From Plantago major (lineage: Eukaryota; Streptophyta; Magnoliopsida; Lamiales; Plantaginaceae): 64,000 nucleotides of DNA. This document shows, piece by piece, positions 11,387 through 22,677 of the stretch; the first letter of the stretch is position 1, and each line of letters begins with the position of its first letter. The notes below the pieces were generated by a model. It did not search any database. It had not been told where the DNA came from and was given only the letters and a program-made list of their open reading frames with translations. A program made the translations under genes and the position numbers. Where the stretch lies: positions 6,917,765 through 6,981,764 of the forward strand of contig CM048840.1 of the NCBI GenBank assembly GCA_026545765.1, read 5' to 3'.

Positions 11387-13095
11387 TGTGATCCCTCTTA
11401 TTATATAATTTTAGATTAAAAATGAAACGTTAATTTTAAACAATAAGGAATAATGCAACAATGACATAAAACAATAATCGAACAAACAATGAACCAAAAC
11501 CAGAAAGTCAGAGGAACAAAATTTAACGTGGTTCGGCAATGCCTACGTCCACGGAGATCAACCAACAATCTTTATTGATACTTAGGTTACAACCACACAA
11601 CGTGACAAGAATAATCTCACATAAAAGATAAGACCAACCTAATATGCTATTCCCCGAAGTATGATCCCTAACTTCCTATCAATCTTCTACTGTTGATATT
11701 CTAGTCTGATATGATCTATGTAACAAACAAGCCCCTTGACTATATATAGAGAACTCAACTACCAAATCCTACTAGAACAAGAAAACTAATTACTAATCCT
11801 TCTAGCACAAGAAAACTAATTTAGGTAACCTTCTTGTATAAGGAAACCACCTAGAATTCCTTCTAGAATCATGAAACTGAATTAGGTCGATGCCTAACTA
11901 ATTCTTCCACTTTCCAATTACCGGATTTGATCATCACCGTTTAGATTTCCATATTTAATCCGAGTCGTTCAACGATCCATATCATTGTTGAGCTAAAACT
12001 CTCACAATCTCCACCTTCAGCTCAATTAATGATCCCATCAACTAATCTCAACGTATCCCTGAAGTTAGGACACAACCCTGAAAGTCTTCACTCCGCCAAA
12101 TCCAGCCACAACATGAACTTTGGACCTCGAAGAGCTTTTCTCATGTAATCAAAAGCATTTAAAGAAGTCTGAATCTTCTTCACCCTGATCACACCTTTAG
12201 ATATCACATCCCACATGAAAAACAACATTACATCAATGTTGTTTACATCATATGAGTCATCATCATTGCTACCTGAACCCGGATCATCTTCCTGTCCTTC
12301 AGATATGATAAGCACTGCAACTTGTTCTTTTCCCAGTAGCTCCACCTCAGACTCAACTCTATTAACTTTAAATTGGACTTCGATGCCTATTACACCTCCT
12401 GTAACAGTCTCTACCCGAACATGTGCAGATTTATTTCTCGGTTTCAGCATTGTCCATGCTCCACCGCTGTCCCAAACCATCCTCCAATGTATCCATGTGC
12501 CTCGTGATACCATTCCACGATTATTGAACACCTCACCTTCAATAATAGCTCCATCTTCCTCTTCCAGAAGATGTTCTTTCACTTTCGGATGTCTTCTGCC
12601 GTTCTCCAGGACACCGTATCAACCGGGAACCAAGCCTATCACCTGGAAAATCGTCATAGGAATCCAACAAACCAAACCACACGCCAATCGAAGCCTGGAC
12701 GCGCCGTCACGCGCCACCGCATCATCGATGCGCAATTTTTCTTCCTGGCGCGTGAACGTCACTCGCCAGCTTCTCGGAGCGTGTTGCACACGCGTCTGCA
12801 TCCGTTTTCGTGGTTCAGGACTGACTCTTAGTCCATTTTGTGCGATTCTTGCACCCTTTTGACCCAAATTAACTCATATTCGATCCCAAACGCAAGAGAA
12901 CTCCTTCCCAACTTCTGACGGTCTTCTCTTGACTTCAGTTGAGTTTGAATCCACCATAGAACATGGATCTAAGCTTTTCACCTTGCAAACGGTCTCTAGT
13001 TTCTTACATACACCTTTGGCATGTTCATCGATCTCGCACTTTGTGGACGCCATTGATGACAATACTTCGTTCCTCTTCCCACAGACAGCGCCAAT
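11387..13095 (-). mobile_element. LTR-retrotransposon remnant (non-autonomous), minus orientation
   Basis: On the minus strand, TTGGCGCTGTCTGTGGG (about 13080-13096) matches the post-LTR sequence of the other LTR elements in this window (61257, 36284). A polypurine stretch, ctgaaggtggagatt, precedes TGTGAGAGTTTTAGC at 12006. That begins a putative 3' LTR of about 620 bp running down to TGTGATCCC at 11387 (plus strand). It contains the common plant LTR phrase 'cgtggttcggc' at 11528. The 5' LTR is not visible as a matching copy; a palindrome occupies its place. There is no gag-pol. The internal part carries ORFs of unknown function. Confidence 0.55.
12088..12582 (-). CDS. hypothetical ORF inside the LTR-element remnant, 164 aa
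   Basis: This is the longest open frame of the element. It starts at the ATG complementary to 12580-12582 and stops just before the polypurine tract. The N-terminal third is acidic, then rich in W and G ('WIHWRMVWDSGGAW'), with an acidic serine-rich stretch near residues 95-112. I recognise no Pfam-type domain, and it lacks gag zinc knuckle, protease, RT or integrase motifs. Reading the same strand upstream (13062 down to 12619) gives further open stretches separated by stops, so a longer ancestral protein, now broken, is possible. It could be a gag-like protein of a non-autonomous (LARD-type) element or a captured host exon. An overlapping 215-codon plus-strand frame is probably its shadow. 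Confidence 0.3.
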   Translation of the reverse strand: MKEHLLEEEDGAIIEGEVFNNRGMVSRGTWIHWRMVWDSGGAWTMLKPRNKSAHVRVETVTGGVIGIEVQFKVNRVESEVELLGKEQVAVLIISEGQEDDPGSGSNDDDSYDVNNIDVMLFFMWDVISKGVIRVKKIQTSLNAFDYMRKALRGPKFMLWLDLAE

Positions 13096-13258
13096 TGTGA
13101 AGTTTTAATCACAAACCAAGATCAATCGAACAAAAAATCACACACAAGAACCACGTAAAAAACCCAGTGTTATTGTTTGCTTTATTCTTCAGGTTTGTTT
13201 GGGTTCTTGTGTGTGATTTTTAGTTCAATTGATCTTGGTTTGTGATTAAAACTTCACA
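13096..13258. repeat. near-perfect long palindrome at the end of the LTR-element remnant
   Basis: The left arm 13096-13152 and right arm 13202-13258 are reverse complements with only about three mismatches over about 57 bp. They start TGTGAAGTTTTAATCACAAA and end in the complementary TTTGTGATTAAAACTTCACA. The spacer of about 49 bp contains 'acccagtgttattgtttgc'. The arm abuts the primer-binding-like sequence, where the 5' LTR should be. Confidence 0.8.
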
Positions 13259-13980
13259 TGAAAACAACCCCACAAATAACAAATAATTAAAATTGCTACC
13301 TTTAAACTTTAATCCAATTTATGTACTGCTATTTTACAACTAAAAATACACTCGACACTCGCTAATACTTTCTCATCTTTTCCCAGTTTATAATATTTTT
13401 TCAACTAAGATTGCACGTCATTCCTAATTCATACTCGTAAAGTTTTTTCAAGACGTGTGAGGCTTGAGCACCTGATAACACATCTTTTTTTTAACCTAAT
13501 AATACATCTTATTATCACTGATAAAATTATGATATCGTTTTAACAAACATACACATTCATACGCACGCATGTGTGTGCTTTGAAAAAGAAAGAGGAGAAA
13601 AGTGTGAGAGGTGCGTGGTTGGTCGGTTAGAATTTGGACTAACTAACCAACCTTACCTAATCCTATCCAAACGGTTGAAGATTTAAAAAAAAATTCATAT
13701 TCACATTCATTCATTCATTCATGTTATTATTCATGTTCTTATTGTACTATTTATTACAGTAGCTTGCTCTCATGACAAGCCATGTGACTCCATGATATTA
13801 CCTAACCAAAACTTTACCCCACTGCTTTTCGTTTCTTTCCTTGCCTCTCTCCTTTTGACGTGTTATAAATAATCAATTACACTAGACCACAACAGATTCC
13901 TTCACACTCTTGAACATGCACTTCTTACATACATCCACATGTCTAACAGTAGCAGTAGTAACTAATTAACCATCACATAA
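13259..13980. other. spacer, no gene seen
   Basis: A short (ATTC)n run lies at about 13703-13720. TAA at 13978-13980 is the likely left target copy of the Harbinger element. Confidence 0.4.
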
Positions 13981-15247
13981 TACCAACCGCACGGTGGCCA
14001 ATTTCGATGACGTCATTGGTGATAACCAATTCTTGTATTAATTGGCGTCGTGTGGCGTCATAGAATTAATTTTTTTTTAATTTTTTTTAAAAACATATTT
14101 ACCATATTATAAGAGTGCTTAGAAGTTGAAATTAATAAAATTGCATTTTTAGAACTCGTTTTACAATTTATTAAGTGAAACTTCATTGAAACCGCGAATA
14201 TATTACAACAAACTACATGGAATTTAAATAAAACCAAATTGAAATGCAACAAACACACAACACACAAATGCATCAAACTAACAAACACACACTACACGAT
14301 TGGGCAATCTCCACTGTCAACGCATCCTCCAAATATGTTCCATCAAGTCTGCAGTGAATTCGTCATGCGTACACAAACTATGCATTTGCCGTGAAAAGTT
14401 CATGTATTCTGGGATAAAATTTATTGTAGATTGCGCCCGTCGGATACAAATTCCGTCAATCACATGGGGTACATGCTCACGGGTTTCTTGTTCGAACTCT
14501 TCGATTTTCCTGTTATAGTTTAGGTATGTGTGGTGCTCATCATCAACTATCATGTTGTGGAGTGTGATGCAGCAATCCATAATATTTTTGAGCGTGGCCC
14601 TGTCGTGTGCAAGGGCCGGATTTCATATAATTGAAAATCGTGCTTGCAGTACTCCGAAAGCACGTTCCACATCTTTCCGGCAAGACTCCTGACGCTCAGA
14701 GAACTTGGCTTCTTTGTGCGTTACCGGATTCGGGATGGCACTCACAAATGTAGCCTAAACTGGGTAGATGCCATCGGTTAGGTAGTAAGTCATGTTGTAC
14801 TAATGGCCATTGACCTCAAAGTTGACTTGAGGTGCCGTGTCGTTCAGGAGATCGTCGAACACCGGTGAACGTTGCACGATTGACAAGTCATTGTATTTTC
14901 CGGAAATCCCAAAGAATGAATGCCATATCCATCTCAGAGTTTCCGGAGTAAACAAGTTTCCGTCCATGTCGCCGGAAAATTGAAGTGGATATGGTGTTTT
15001 GAAGTGAAGAGGGTGTTTTAAGTTTAATTAAGAGAGAATGAGGAGTTGGAGATGAAATGATCCAAACATAGTCAAGACTGGTCTCTATTTATAGATCTTG
15101 AAAAAATAAAGACGTTGGTGATTTTTATTTATTTTTTGCATTTTTATTTTGAAAGTTATAACCGTTTGAAATTGGACAAAACATAAAAATTTAAAAAAAA
15201 AAAAAAAGGAACCTGGACGCGACAAGTGGCCTCCAATGCAGGCCGTC
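13981..15247 (-). mobile_element. PIF/Harbinger DNA transposon, 1.27 kb, degenerate
   Basis: Boundaries are proposed from flanking TAA trinucleotides (13978-13980, 15248-15250) and imperfect inverted ends: ACCGCACGGTGGCC on the left, and GCCTGCATTGGAGGCC as the reverse complement of the right. The interior contains the transposase relic annotated separately. Family assignment comes from the transposase; the exact ends are inferred. Confidence 0.5.
14317..14967 (-). pseudogene. Harbinger (ALP1-like) DDE transposase pseudogene
   Basis: Reading down from about 14967 gives the C-terminal half of a PIF/Harbinger nuclease. In order: 'LRWIWHSFFGISGKYNDLSI' (the family's HAFFGMPGSNNDINVL-like block with the second catalytic Asp), 'VQRSPVFDDLLNDTAPQVNF', 'YYLTDGIYP', 'RKDVERAFGVLQARF' (catalytic Glu) and 'CCITLHNMIVDDE'. 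Three in-frame stops interrupt it, after NGH, after GIYPV and after RFSII, each where the family has Q, W or R. The last 87 codons (14317-14580) are open. The N-terminal part with the first Asp was not found and the second (Myb-like) element protein is absent. The enzyme would cut and insert at TWA sites; this copy cannot. Confidence 0.85.
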
Positions 15248-16393
15248 TAACTAATAGGAAAATTGAATCCTCTCAATTCTGAGTTTGAAATTTGCCAATT
15301 TTTTGTGATTTTTTATACTAAGCCACTCGAATGGAGTTAATATTTATCAATTTAAAAACTTTAAAACTCAAATATATAATACTAAACCCTATCTAAATCA
15401 AATAACTTGAAAGATAACTCCAGTTAAGTTAATATTCATCAATTCAAATTAGGTTATGAATAGAGTGCCAAACACTAAGAATATTGTCACCATATTTCTT
15501 CAAAATGCCTAAAACATCATACTATATCATCTAATGCTAAACCATCGTATATTAGACCGGTGTCATTTCTAAGACGTTAGCTTTACAAGATGAATAACTT
15601 GTTTCGGGATACAACTTGGAACTTCCACGCAACCTATAAACCGACTAAATACTAGTATTTCAAAAATTAAAAACTGCTAAAACTTGGATATTTATATTTT
15701 GACAGGCAAAATATGTTGGTTGTGGAGCAGTCGAGTCAGGAGACCAGTCCGGCAATATGCAGAAATTCAAAGCCAATCCATGTAAAAAATTCCTTCAGCT
15801 GATCCTAGCCATGCACCCCATCTATCCTCCACTCTCTTGTAATACTGACTATCTACTCTTGATCCCAATTTCTCTGCATTACAGTTGAAACTACAATCAA
15901 AATTCCTCCTCAGACATTCCCTGTACAAACCTCAAAACCTTACCCCATCTCTATATATAGTCTTATATCAAATCCATCAAATTGGAGATAAAAAGACAAA
16001 TAATAAGATTTCCTAAATCATTCTGGCCCCATCAAAACCCAATTTCCAAAAGTTTTTCAATCACTCGGTTAGCTTCTTTTATCTATTCGGCTTCAAAATT
16101 TCCCATTATGTAACAACTAATGTCGACTACCTTCTGTAAAACTCAGGAAGCCTTTCACTGTAGCCTTAGGTAAGCATAGCACACATAACCCAGTTACCTG
16201 GACTACATCCTTAGGGGAGGAACCATGAAAATAGATTCAGAACACAGTTTTGTGTCCTGCTATCTCACTTGAAACCTGTGATTCTCCTGTCTAAATGGTT
16301 GTTCCGAACCAATTGTGTATACATGGGAACTCTGTGCATCATTGTGAAACATATACTCACAAACTCACAGACAGGCAGACAGAGTCATAATAT
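15248..16393. other. downstream flank of the DCAF4-like gene
   Basis: No gene is recognised. Part of it (from about 15700) is probably 3'-UTR of the minus-strand WD40 gene. An additional 3' exon could lie here, but none was identified by its protein sequence. Confidence 0.35.
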
Positions 16394-19300
16394 TCAAGTA
16401 CAAAAGCGGGAGGTACCTTTATTTCTTGACCAGCATACTGCTGAGGGTGTTGAACTCATGAACCTATCCTTGAAGATCAATTCGCCAGACATGATATTCC
16501 AGAGACGGAGATAACAGTCCTCTCCTCCTGAAAGCTCCAACACTCAGTTTCCAGTTCAAGAGTTGAGAATAAATTGTGCACCAAAACACTGTTAATAAAT
16601 AATACTACCTGACATGACAAAATTATCCGACGGATCAACTCCAAGTTCTATTCGAGTATGAGTATTTACATTGCCTTCATAAGATTGAACTGCACGTCCA
16701 TGCCTATGAATCAGACGATAATCATAGAGCTTGACCTGTAGAAATATACACCATTGTCATATCACAAGATATATCCAACTCTTATATGAGTACATCTATC
16801 TACGAACTCAAGCCCCTGAACTTATTTTCTGGGGTATATGCACATGACTGAGTATCTATATCCGCATCAATAACCTGGACAATATTACAGTGCAGAAGGG
16901 CCCAACACAACCGTGGAACTAAAATCATCACACAATATTCACATTGAAAGTGTAAATCTACTCAAACGAACTGAATCATCATCTCCATATTAATTACTAC
17001 CCTCCTGAAATATATGATCATCTCCAATACACATCATCTGCTATAAAGTAATTTATGTTGATAAGTTGACGGTTTCCATATAACATCTCTCTAAGGCTGA
17101 CTTCAGATATGGGAAAGGGAAATATCCAAGAAAAAAGAAGTGCATAAAATGCCATGAGCTTGCAGGTGCTGCCAAAAATAGTTTAAACATTAAGTCCTGG
17201 ATTATCAGATTCATGCAGAAGTTCGGTTCATGTTATATTATTGTGCTGCATTCGAAACGATGTTCTCTTGATAATATGAAGAGCAGATAAAACTATGTCA
17301 ACAAAGATGTTAAAACACATTTAAATTTAAATGGTAATATCCCGAACATTTATGTGGACCGAGAATATTCTTTGCAGGAACGCCATTCAAATTGTCGATC
17401 GTGCACACTAATAGAAAAGAAAAAAATCAAGAACACTGACCGATCCATCCATGGAACTAGCCAAGAAGTATTGGTCGCTAAGATTAAGTGGTGCCAAACT
17501 ACAAGGAAAAAATAAGTGCTTCAAATTACAAGTCAAAATACGAGACTGAACAAGTAAATACAACCCAACATACCAGCAAACAGATGAAGGCATTGAAATT
17601 GTAGGAGGCGTGTGCTTATTCAATTTGACCTGCACAAACAAAACCGCATTGTAATTTGCTCTATTTACTATATTTGAATACAGTTAAAAGAAAGTAAAAG
17701 AAGAACCAGCATCTCTGAACTTAAAATCAATCGAATATACTGCAGTAACAAATGCTGAATCATTAATTACGAGTGCTCAAGCTGCAGAAACCAAGTTTAC
17801 ACAATAAAATGCCCCCTCCACCAATGTTGTCAATCCCGGCGCGACCCGAGAAAGACCTGTCCGCTACAGCTTTGCTGTAGCGGGACAGGTTACTATCGCG
17901 GGCTGTCGCGCCCGCGACAGCCCGCGATCTCAGATCCCGTCCCGGGCGCGATAGCCCGGGACGGTTAAATTCGCCCTAGGGCGTCATTTGGGGGGTAAAA
18001 TTCCAATTTTACCCCCCACTTAAGGAACAAAGGCCAACTATTTGCTTGCTTTTGTGTGTGTTTCGACTTTCGTTTATGACTTTGCTTTGTGTTATCATGT
18101 TATGTATGAGACTTGCTTGTGTTATGACATTATGACTTATGTTATGTATTAGACTTATTTATTTCTTAGTTTACTTTGCTTGTCTTTACACTAATTTTAA
18201 CTCATCCTATATATTTTTTTATAAATTTTGCGGTTTTTTTTCCTTCGCTATCCCGCCCGCGACCGCGATCCGCGATCCCGGTTTTTTGGGCCTAGCGCGA
18301 CGCGACGCGATTTGCGATTGACAACCTTGCCCTCCACCCACCACACCAAATGTCCCATATTCCAATTATGTTCCACTGCAAATGTCCCGTTTCCATAATT
18401 CACAAATGGTAATCCCATGTGCAGTCAAACATTGAGGGAGGGAGGGAGGGAGGGGGAGGGGGAGAGGGAGAGAGTACTTGTTTCTGGCGAGTATCAACAG
18501 CGACGATTCCTCCATTTCTCAGCCCACACAGAACCAATTTTCCCTGACAATATTGATCAACTTCAACTTTAAATACCAATCAAAGGCCTAAATACAACTT
18601 CAAGCAGAGACAGTTCTTCAGACTTACAGACTGATCAACCTGCACGGACAATACATCACTTTTACAGCGAAGCACCCATGATGACACTCCTGTTTCTATA
18701 TTCAGCAATGCAGTTCCCGTGTTGGTACCTACACCAACAATTTTTCAGGTTTTATTTTTCGAGTAATCAGAGATATTATGAACGCTGCCCTGAATAAACT
18801 AGGCCTTCCAGTCCATTACTGGAAGAATCTATGTTTACAATCTATATTCTATACCACTTGCATTTTTTTCTTACCGAAAAAAATCTATTAATGGTAGTCC
18901 AAGATGCATAACTAAGAAGGAATATATACAAGAAACAGCAGACAAAAACTTACTCGAGTAAAATCCTCAACTTTTATGTAAATATCTATTCATACATTGT
19001 ATACATCGGGATAACATAAACCTCGGTTGGAAGAAGGATGAGTAGTTTCAAAAGCACCAAAAAAACATGTTCTCCGATACAAAGAAGAAACTGATAATTA
19101 AAATATCTCCAATAGTTGCAAAATGTGATGAAGGAGACTAAACAAATGTAATACTTACCAATCACAGCATGACTTCCTTCAGGGTAGCAGTCTGCGGTCC
19201 AAAGGGTTTGTTTATATGCAGCAAGCTGTCTGAGTGATACGGGCATACTAGCAATAAAATCAAGTGGTTGACTTAAATCGAGAAGATAGACAGATCCAGG

Positions 19301-21265
19301 CGCAGTTTCAGACCCTCGAGTTGTCATCCTGTGTCTAATGTTAAAGATTACAAGTTCCCTGAAATCTGAATGAAGGCTTCCAACAAAAAAAAAAAAAAAA
19401 AAAGACATGCAAAGATGCTTTAAACATAGTTATACGACAATGTACAATTATGCCTAACACTCCATGTACCAGTATCCAATAATATTTATATGAGCACAAT
19501 TTAGGCTACTATGGGAAAATGGTTGCAAACAGCAGTAAGATAAAGTTTCAAACAAAGTGAGGGTGATAGCATAGGTAAGCCAAGATCACTTCAAAGGATA
19601 CACAAAATGTTTAGACAGAGTTTCATTGTCAGGCTGAGAATACTTCTTCGACACCTTGATACAAGTTAAATCAGATGGCATGTGTGTCATAGAAGTATAA
19701 GAATTTCCAAGCTGTCCAATTAACTGCTTGTGCCTGGCAATATGATCCAGATTGGTAGGCCATACGCATTCTGCACTGTAGTGGATTTGTCGGTGCCCAA
19801 CTTCTTCTTGTTCATCTGATCCAATTTCGAAAAGACTACAATTAAGAGAACGCAAAATTAATTGATTTTGATGAGTAAGTATGAGAATGGAATTAGGAAG
19901 ACATCCAACCAATCAGCAACAACATAAATAAAAAACTAACAATTGAGATTCCAGATAATATTTAGATGCAACTGATATGCAGCATATTTTATAGATGTAT
20001 TCAGGTATGTATTTACTCTTTACGGTAATGCTCTCTAACAGAACAAGACTAAATATAAAGTCAAAATTATTTAAATTGAACATAAAACTGCTTCCCATGT
20101 GATCTGTGTGCGCACATAAAAGAATCTGAAGAACTGAAGTGGAACAAATAGCAAGTAGTGGTAGAGACTAGAGACACATGTATTATTGTCATCGAAAGTT
20201 GTAAGATTCTGTAAACCTTAACTTAAAATAACACTGAAACCCATAAGTCACCAAGTGAAGATACTTTCTCAAAAACCATCTATATGCATCCCCATTTTAA
20301 ACAACACAAAAAGCTGAATGTTCAAGTACAAGTTACCTCAATAAACCATTGGCACCGCTACCCAATAGTATATCTCTTGCCATTACACCGTGTGGAGTGG
20401 TTACATCAGCAACTGCATGTTGCAGCGCCATATTTGCCTTCCATTTGGTGTCTTTATACTTCCATACCTGGAACATAAGTTATAAGGTGAAGGCTATGAG
20501 TGAGTTCCTAAATATAAGACAAATACGAAATGTATTTGACAAATACCGGAATGTAATTGATAAGGTGTACTAACATGGTGAGGATGATAAACAAAATAGT
20601 ACCAGAGGCTGAGAGGCATGTATGTTTTGATATTGAGCTTGAAAGCTGAATTTGGCCCTCCCTTTGCTGGAAGAGAGTCTATTGCCACACAACTCACGCG
20701 TCTGCAGGAGCTTCTGTGGTCTCATAGATCTTAAATGTCGTCGTTGACATAACGATGACTTGTCGTCTGTCTGAAAGAAGATATATTCATTCATTCATGG
20801 TAAAAACTCAGTGGTAGGTAGTCGTAAGTAATACCGCAGCAGCTCAGTTTTAGAATTGATCTTACTTATTATCCCCTATCAGTTAATAGTAATACGAAGA
20901 GATAAAGGTTGAATGAAGTAAGGAGGAGCACCTGTGGTGGTTTAGCGGCGGGTTTAGGTTTAGAGGAAGAAGAACCAGGAATAGGGCCCTTGTAAGGGAA
21001 GTACCTATTCTTCTCCGGGTCGTAGTAAAATCCAGGAATCTCTGCACAATCAGCCCCAATTCAAATCAAATTAAAACCCTAACCACTACCTGTTAGGATC
21101 AGCACAGACAAATGGTGCTAATTCATCCGTAGATAACAACAAACAAATAATCTATGGAGTGCTTATTTATGTAACAGGCAGAGAGGCAATTGACACTAAT
21201 GAATACTGTAAATTAAAATAGAAAAAAAAAAAACAAACAATAAGCTGAATGATACCTTTCGGCAT
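16394..21265 (-). CDS. DCAF4-like WD40 protein, predicted CUL4-DDB1 substrate receptor, about 450 aa in 12 exons
   Basis: Exons (plus coordinates): 21265-21256, 21041-20932, 20770-20603, 20467-20337, 19835-19655, about 19358/19365-19159, 18728-18628, 18543-18478, 17629-17574, 17498-17441, 16735-16609, 16527-16394. All junctions except exon 5/6 keep frame with GT-AG borders. The start 'MPKEIPGFYYDPEKNRYFP' is the N-terminal signature of DCAF4/WDR21. Later blocks fit WD40 blades: 'LVLCGLRNGGIVAVDTRQK', 'FLASSMDGSVKLYDYR' and 'GEDCYLRLWNIMSGELIF'. DCAF proteins dock substrates on CUL4-DDB1 ubiquitin ligases; that role is inferred from family. The exon 5 donor at 19655 leaves phase 0, while the exon 6 reading frame needs one or two incoming bases. 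An alternative donor (..ACTT|GTATC) fits the 19365 acceptor. The TGA at 16394-16396 ends the frame, but the last residues after CWSRNK look unlike the family, so a missed 3' exon is possible. Confidence 0.85.
17822..18329. mobile_element. non-autonomous hAT element, 508 bp, in a DCAF4-like intron
   Basis: An exact 8-bp duplication CCCTCCAC flanks it (17814-17821, 18330-18337). Termini CAATGTTGTCAATC and, reverse complemented, CAAGGTTGTCAATCG are inverted repeats of the hAT CARGGTTGTCAA type. Both subterminal zones are strikingly GC-rich and self-complementary, for example 'cgcgggctgtcgcgcccgcg', 'cccgggcgcgatagcccggg' and 'cgaccgcgatccgcgatcccg', in an otherwise AT-rich intron. The centre is AT-rich with no transposase. 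Confidence 0.85.
18434..18475. repeat. purine-rich G-run microsatellite next to a splice donor
   Basis: (GGGA)n then GGGGGA/GAGAGG on the plus strand, immediately intronic to exon 8 (donor at 18477-18476) of the minus-strand WD40 gene. In the transcript it is a long pyrimidine tract starting next to the 5' splice site. The plus strand could form a G-quadruplex. Confidence 0.7.
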
Positions 21266-21636
21266 GGCTGGTTGAAGAAGCTCTATGAGAATTGCCGCCC
21301 GCGAATTAGAGGAGAGTTTAACTGTCTTGCTGTTATGTTCAGTAGAAGTAGAAATTTATTCTTCTCCCTCAAATTCAATTCCACCCTAATTTATATGCGT
21401 AATGTTACCGATAGATCACTTCTCGTTTTCTTTCGGCTCGTAACTGTTCTGATTAGTGATTGGCTGAACGTGTGGTCGTGTAATTTAAAGGTTGATATCA
21501 CATTGTTCTCTTATCTGATGATAATTAACATAATATAATTTAACTGAAAATGAATTTATTTGTAATTTAAAAATCTACTGATTGGAACTGAATTGAAATT
21601 AATGAATTTTTAGATAAAGAAAATAGAGTCTAAGCA

Positions 21637-22437
21637 TTACTTAAGCCGATAATGCATACCCGTAATCAAGTTCTCAAGCTCATGAATGTCTTCTCCATAA
21701 TTTGCATCGTTTAAATCACTTGAGCCGGTTTGATTCGCCGACGAATTTTGCAGTGTCGAAAGCAATTTGTCATGGTCTCTTGTTGCACATTTACTTTCCA
21801 AACTGAGACGGACAGCTTCTGAAACATTAATCTTTTCCGGGGAAGAAATGTCCAACTCAGAGTAAAATCCATTTTTGGTACTCCACTGTGAGACATTTCT
21901 ATTTTTGGTACTCTAGAGTGGTCGTATCCAATTGACGTACTAAATATCAATGACTATTTACAATTAAGGTACTAATTGCATTTAGAAGGTGGGATATGTC
22001 ATTCACGCATGAGCGAATGTCAAATGTCGGGAGACAGACATGGAAAATCGATCGTTCGCAAAACATTGTGGACTTCGTCCCACTCACACTCGTCAAATTC
22101 TTCCATGTCATATTCTTTTTCGTACGATTTTTCATCATTTTTGTCTCGGTTGACCTTCAATTGATCAAATTAATGTAGAATTGGGGTTAAGATAATTATA
22201 ATTTGGGACCGATTGGCATGTCCGCCTTCTAATTTACAATTAGTACCTTAATTGTAATTGGTCATTAATATCTAGTACTTCAATTGGACACGACCACTCT
22301 AGAGTACCAATATTGAAAATGTCTCACACTGGAGTACCAAAAATGAATTTTACTCGTCCAACTCATAACCTTTCAAAATCATACGGTAAGACCTTTTGCG
22401 GTAGTATATTTTTAAGGCTCTAATTATCTAGCTCACA
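21637..22437 (-). pseudogene. pogo/Tigger-like (CENP-B/DDE) transposase fragment, split by a MULE
   Basis: Removing the fold-back insertion at its TSD joins two stretches on the minus strand. The upstream one reads ...YYRKRSYRMILKGYELD, the downstream ISSPEKINVSEAV. A frame change then gives WKVNVQQETMTNCFRHCKIR. This matches the C-terminal part of plant pogo/Tigger transposases, where the order is 'RYYRK.., ILxGYE.., PEKI.., W..V..xTIxNCFRHCKI'. The frame before the change stays open to a stop at 21637. Only about 90 codons are recognisable; the DDE catalytic core is missing. It lies in the divergent promoter interval between the DCAF4-like and TIM17 genes. Confidence 0.6.
21859..22355. mobile_element. 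fold-back MULE-type MITE, 497 bp
   Basis: An exact 9-bp duplication GTCCAACTC flanks it (21850-21858, 22356-22364), the TSD size of Mutator-like elements. Inverted ends of about 140 bp start (A)GAGTAAAATYCATTTTTGG and continue through 'ggtactctagagtggtcgt' and 'caattaaggtactaattg' in both arms. The central loop has no convincing ORF. It interrupts the pogo-like transposase relic. Confidence 0.85.
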
Positions 22438-22636
22438 TGGACTTGGAAATTTAAAAGTCATACGTAAAACCTCTTTTAAATTAATAAATTATTAATTTAT
22501 CGATATAATAAAATATCATTAAATTAATAAAATATCTCAATCCCAACATTATTAACTTATGGAGGTTCTACTGGAATTGGAACAAAGCCCATTTACTTCC
22601 AACTGGTCATTTCAAATTGGGCCCAATAGTCCCATC

Positions 22637-22677
22637 CATATAAAACAAAATCCAATAACTCTCTCTCTCTCTCTCTC
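22637..22677 (+). promoter_or_regulatory. putative TIM17 core promoter: TATA-like box and (CT)n tract
   Basis: CATATAAAAC at 22637-22646 is followed after 12 bp by a (CT)n run (22659-22677). Pyrimidine tracts of this kind are common around plant transcription starts. A 5'-UTR exon then runs to a donor CAG|GTAAAC at 22769/22770. Position relative to the coding gene supports the call; the start site itself is not determined. Confidence 0.4.

Noticed and set aside
12215..12862. 215-codon plus-strand open frame
   Set aside because: It lies antisense to the minus-strand open frames of the LTR remnant, is Ser/Thr/Pro-rich from codon shadowing, and has no recognisable domain or splice context.
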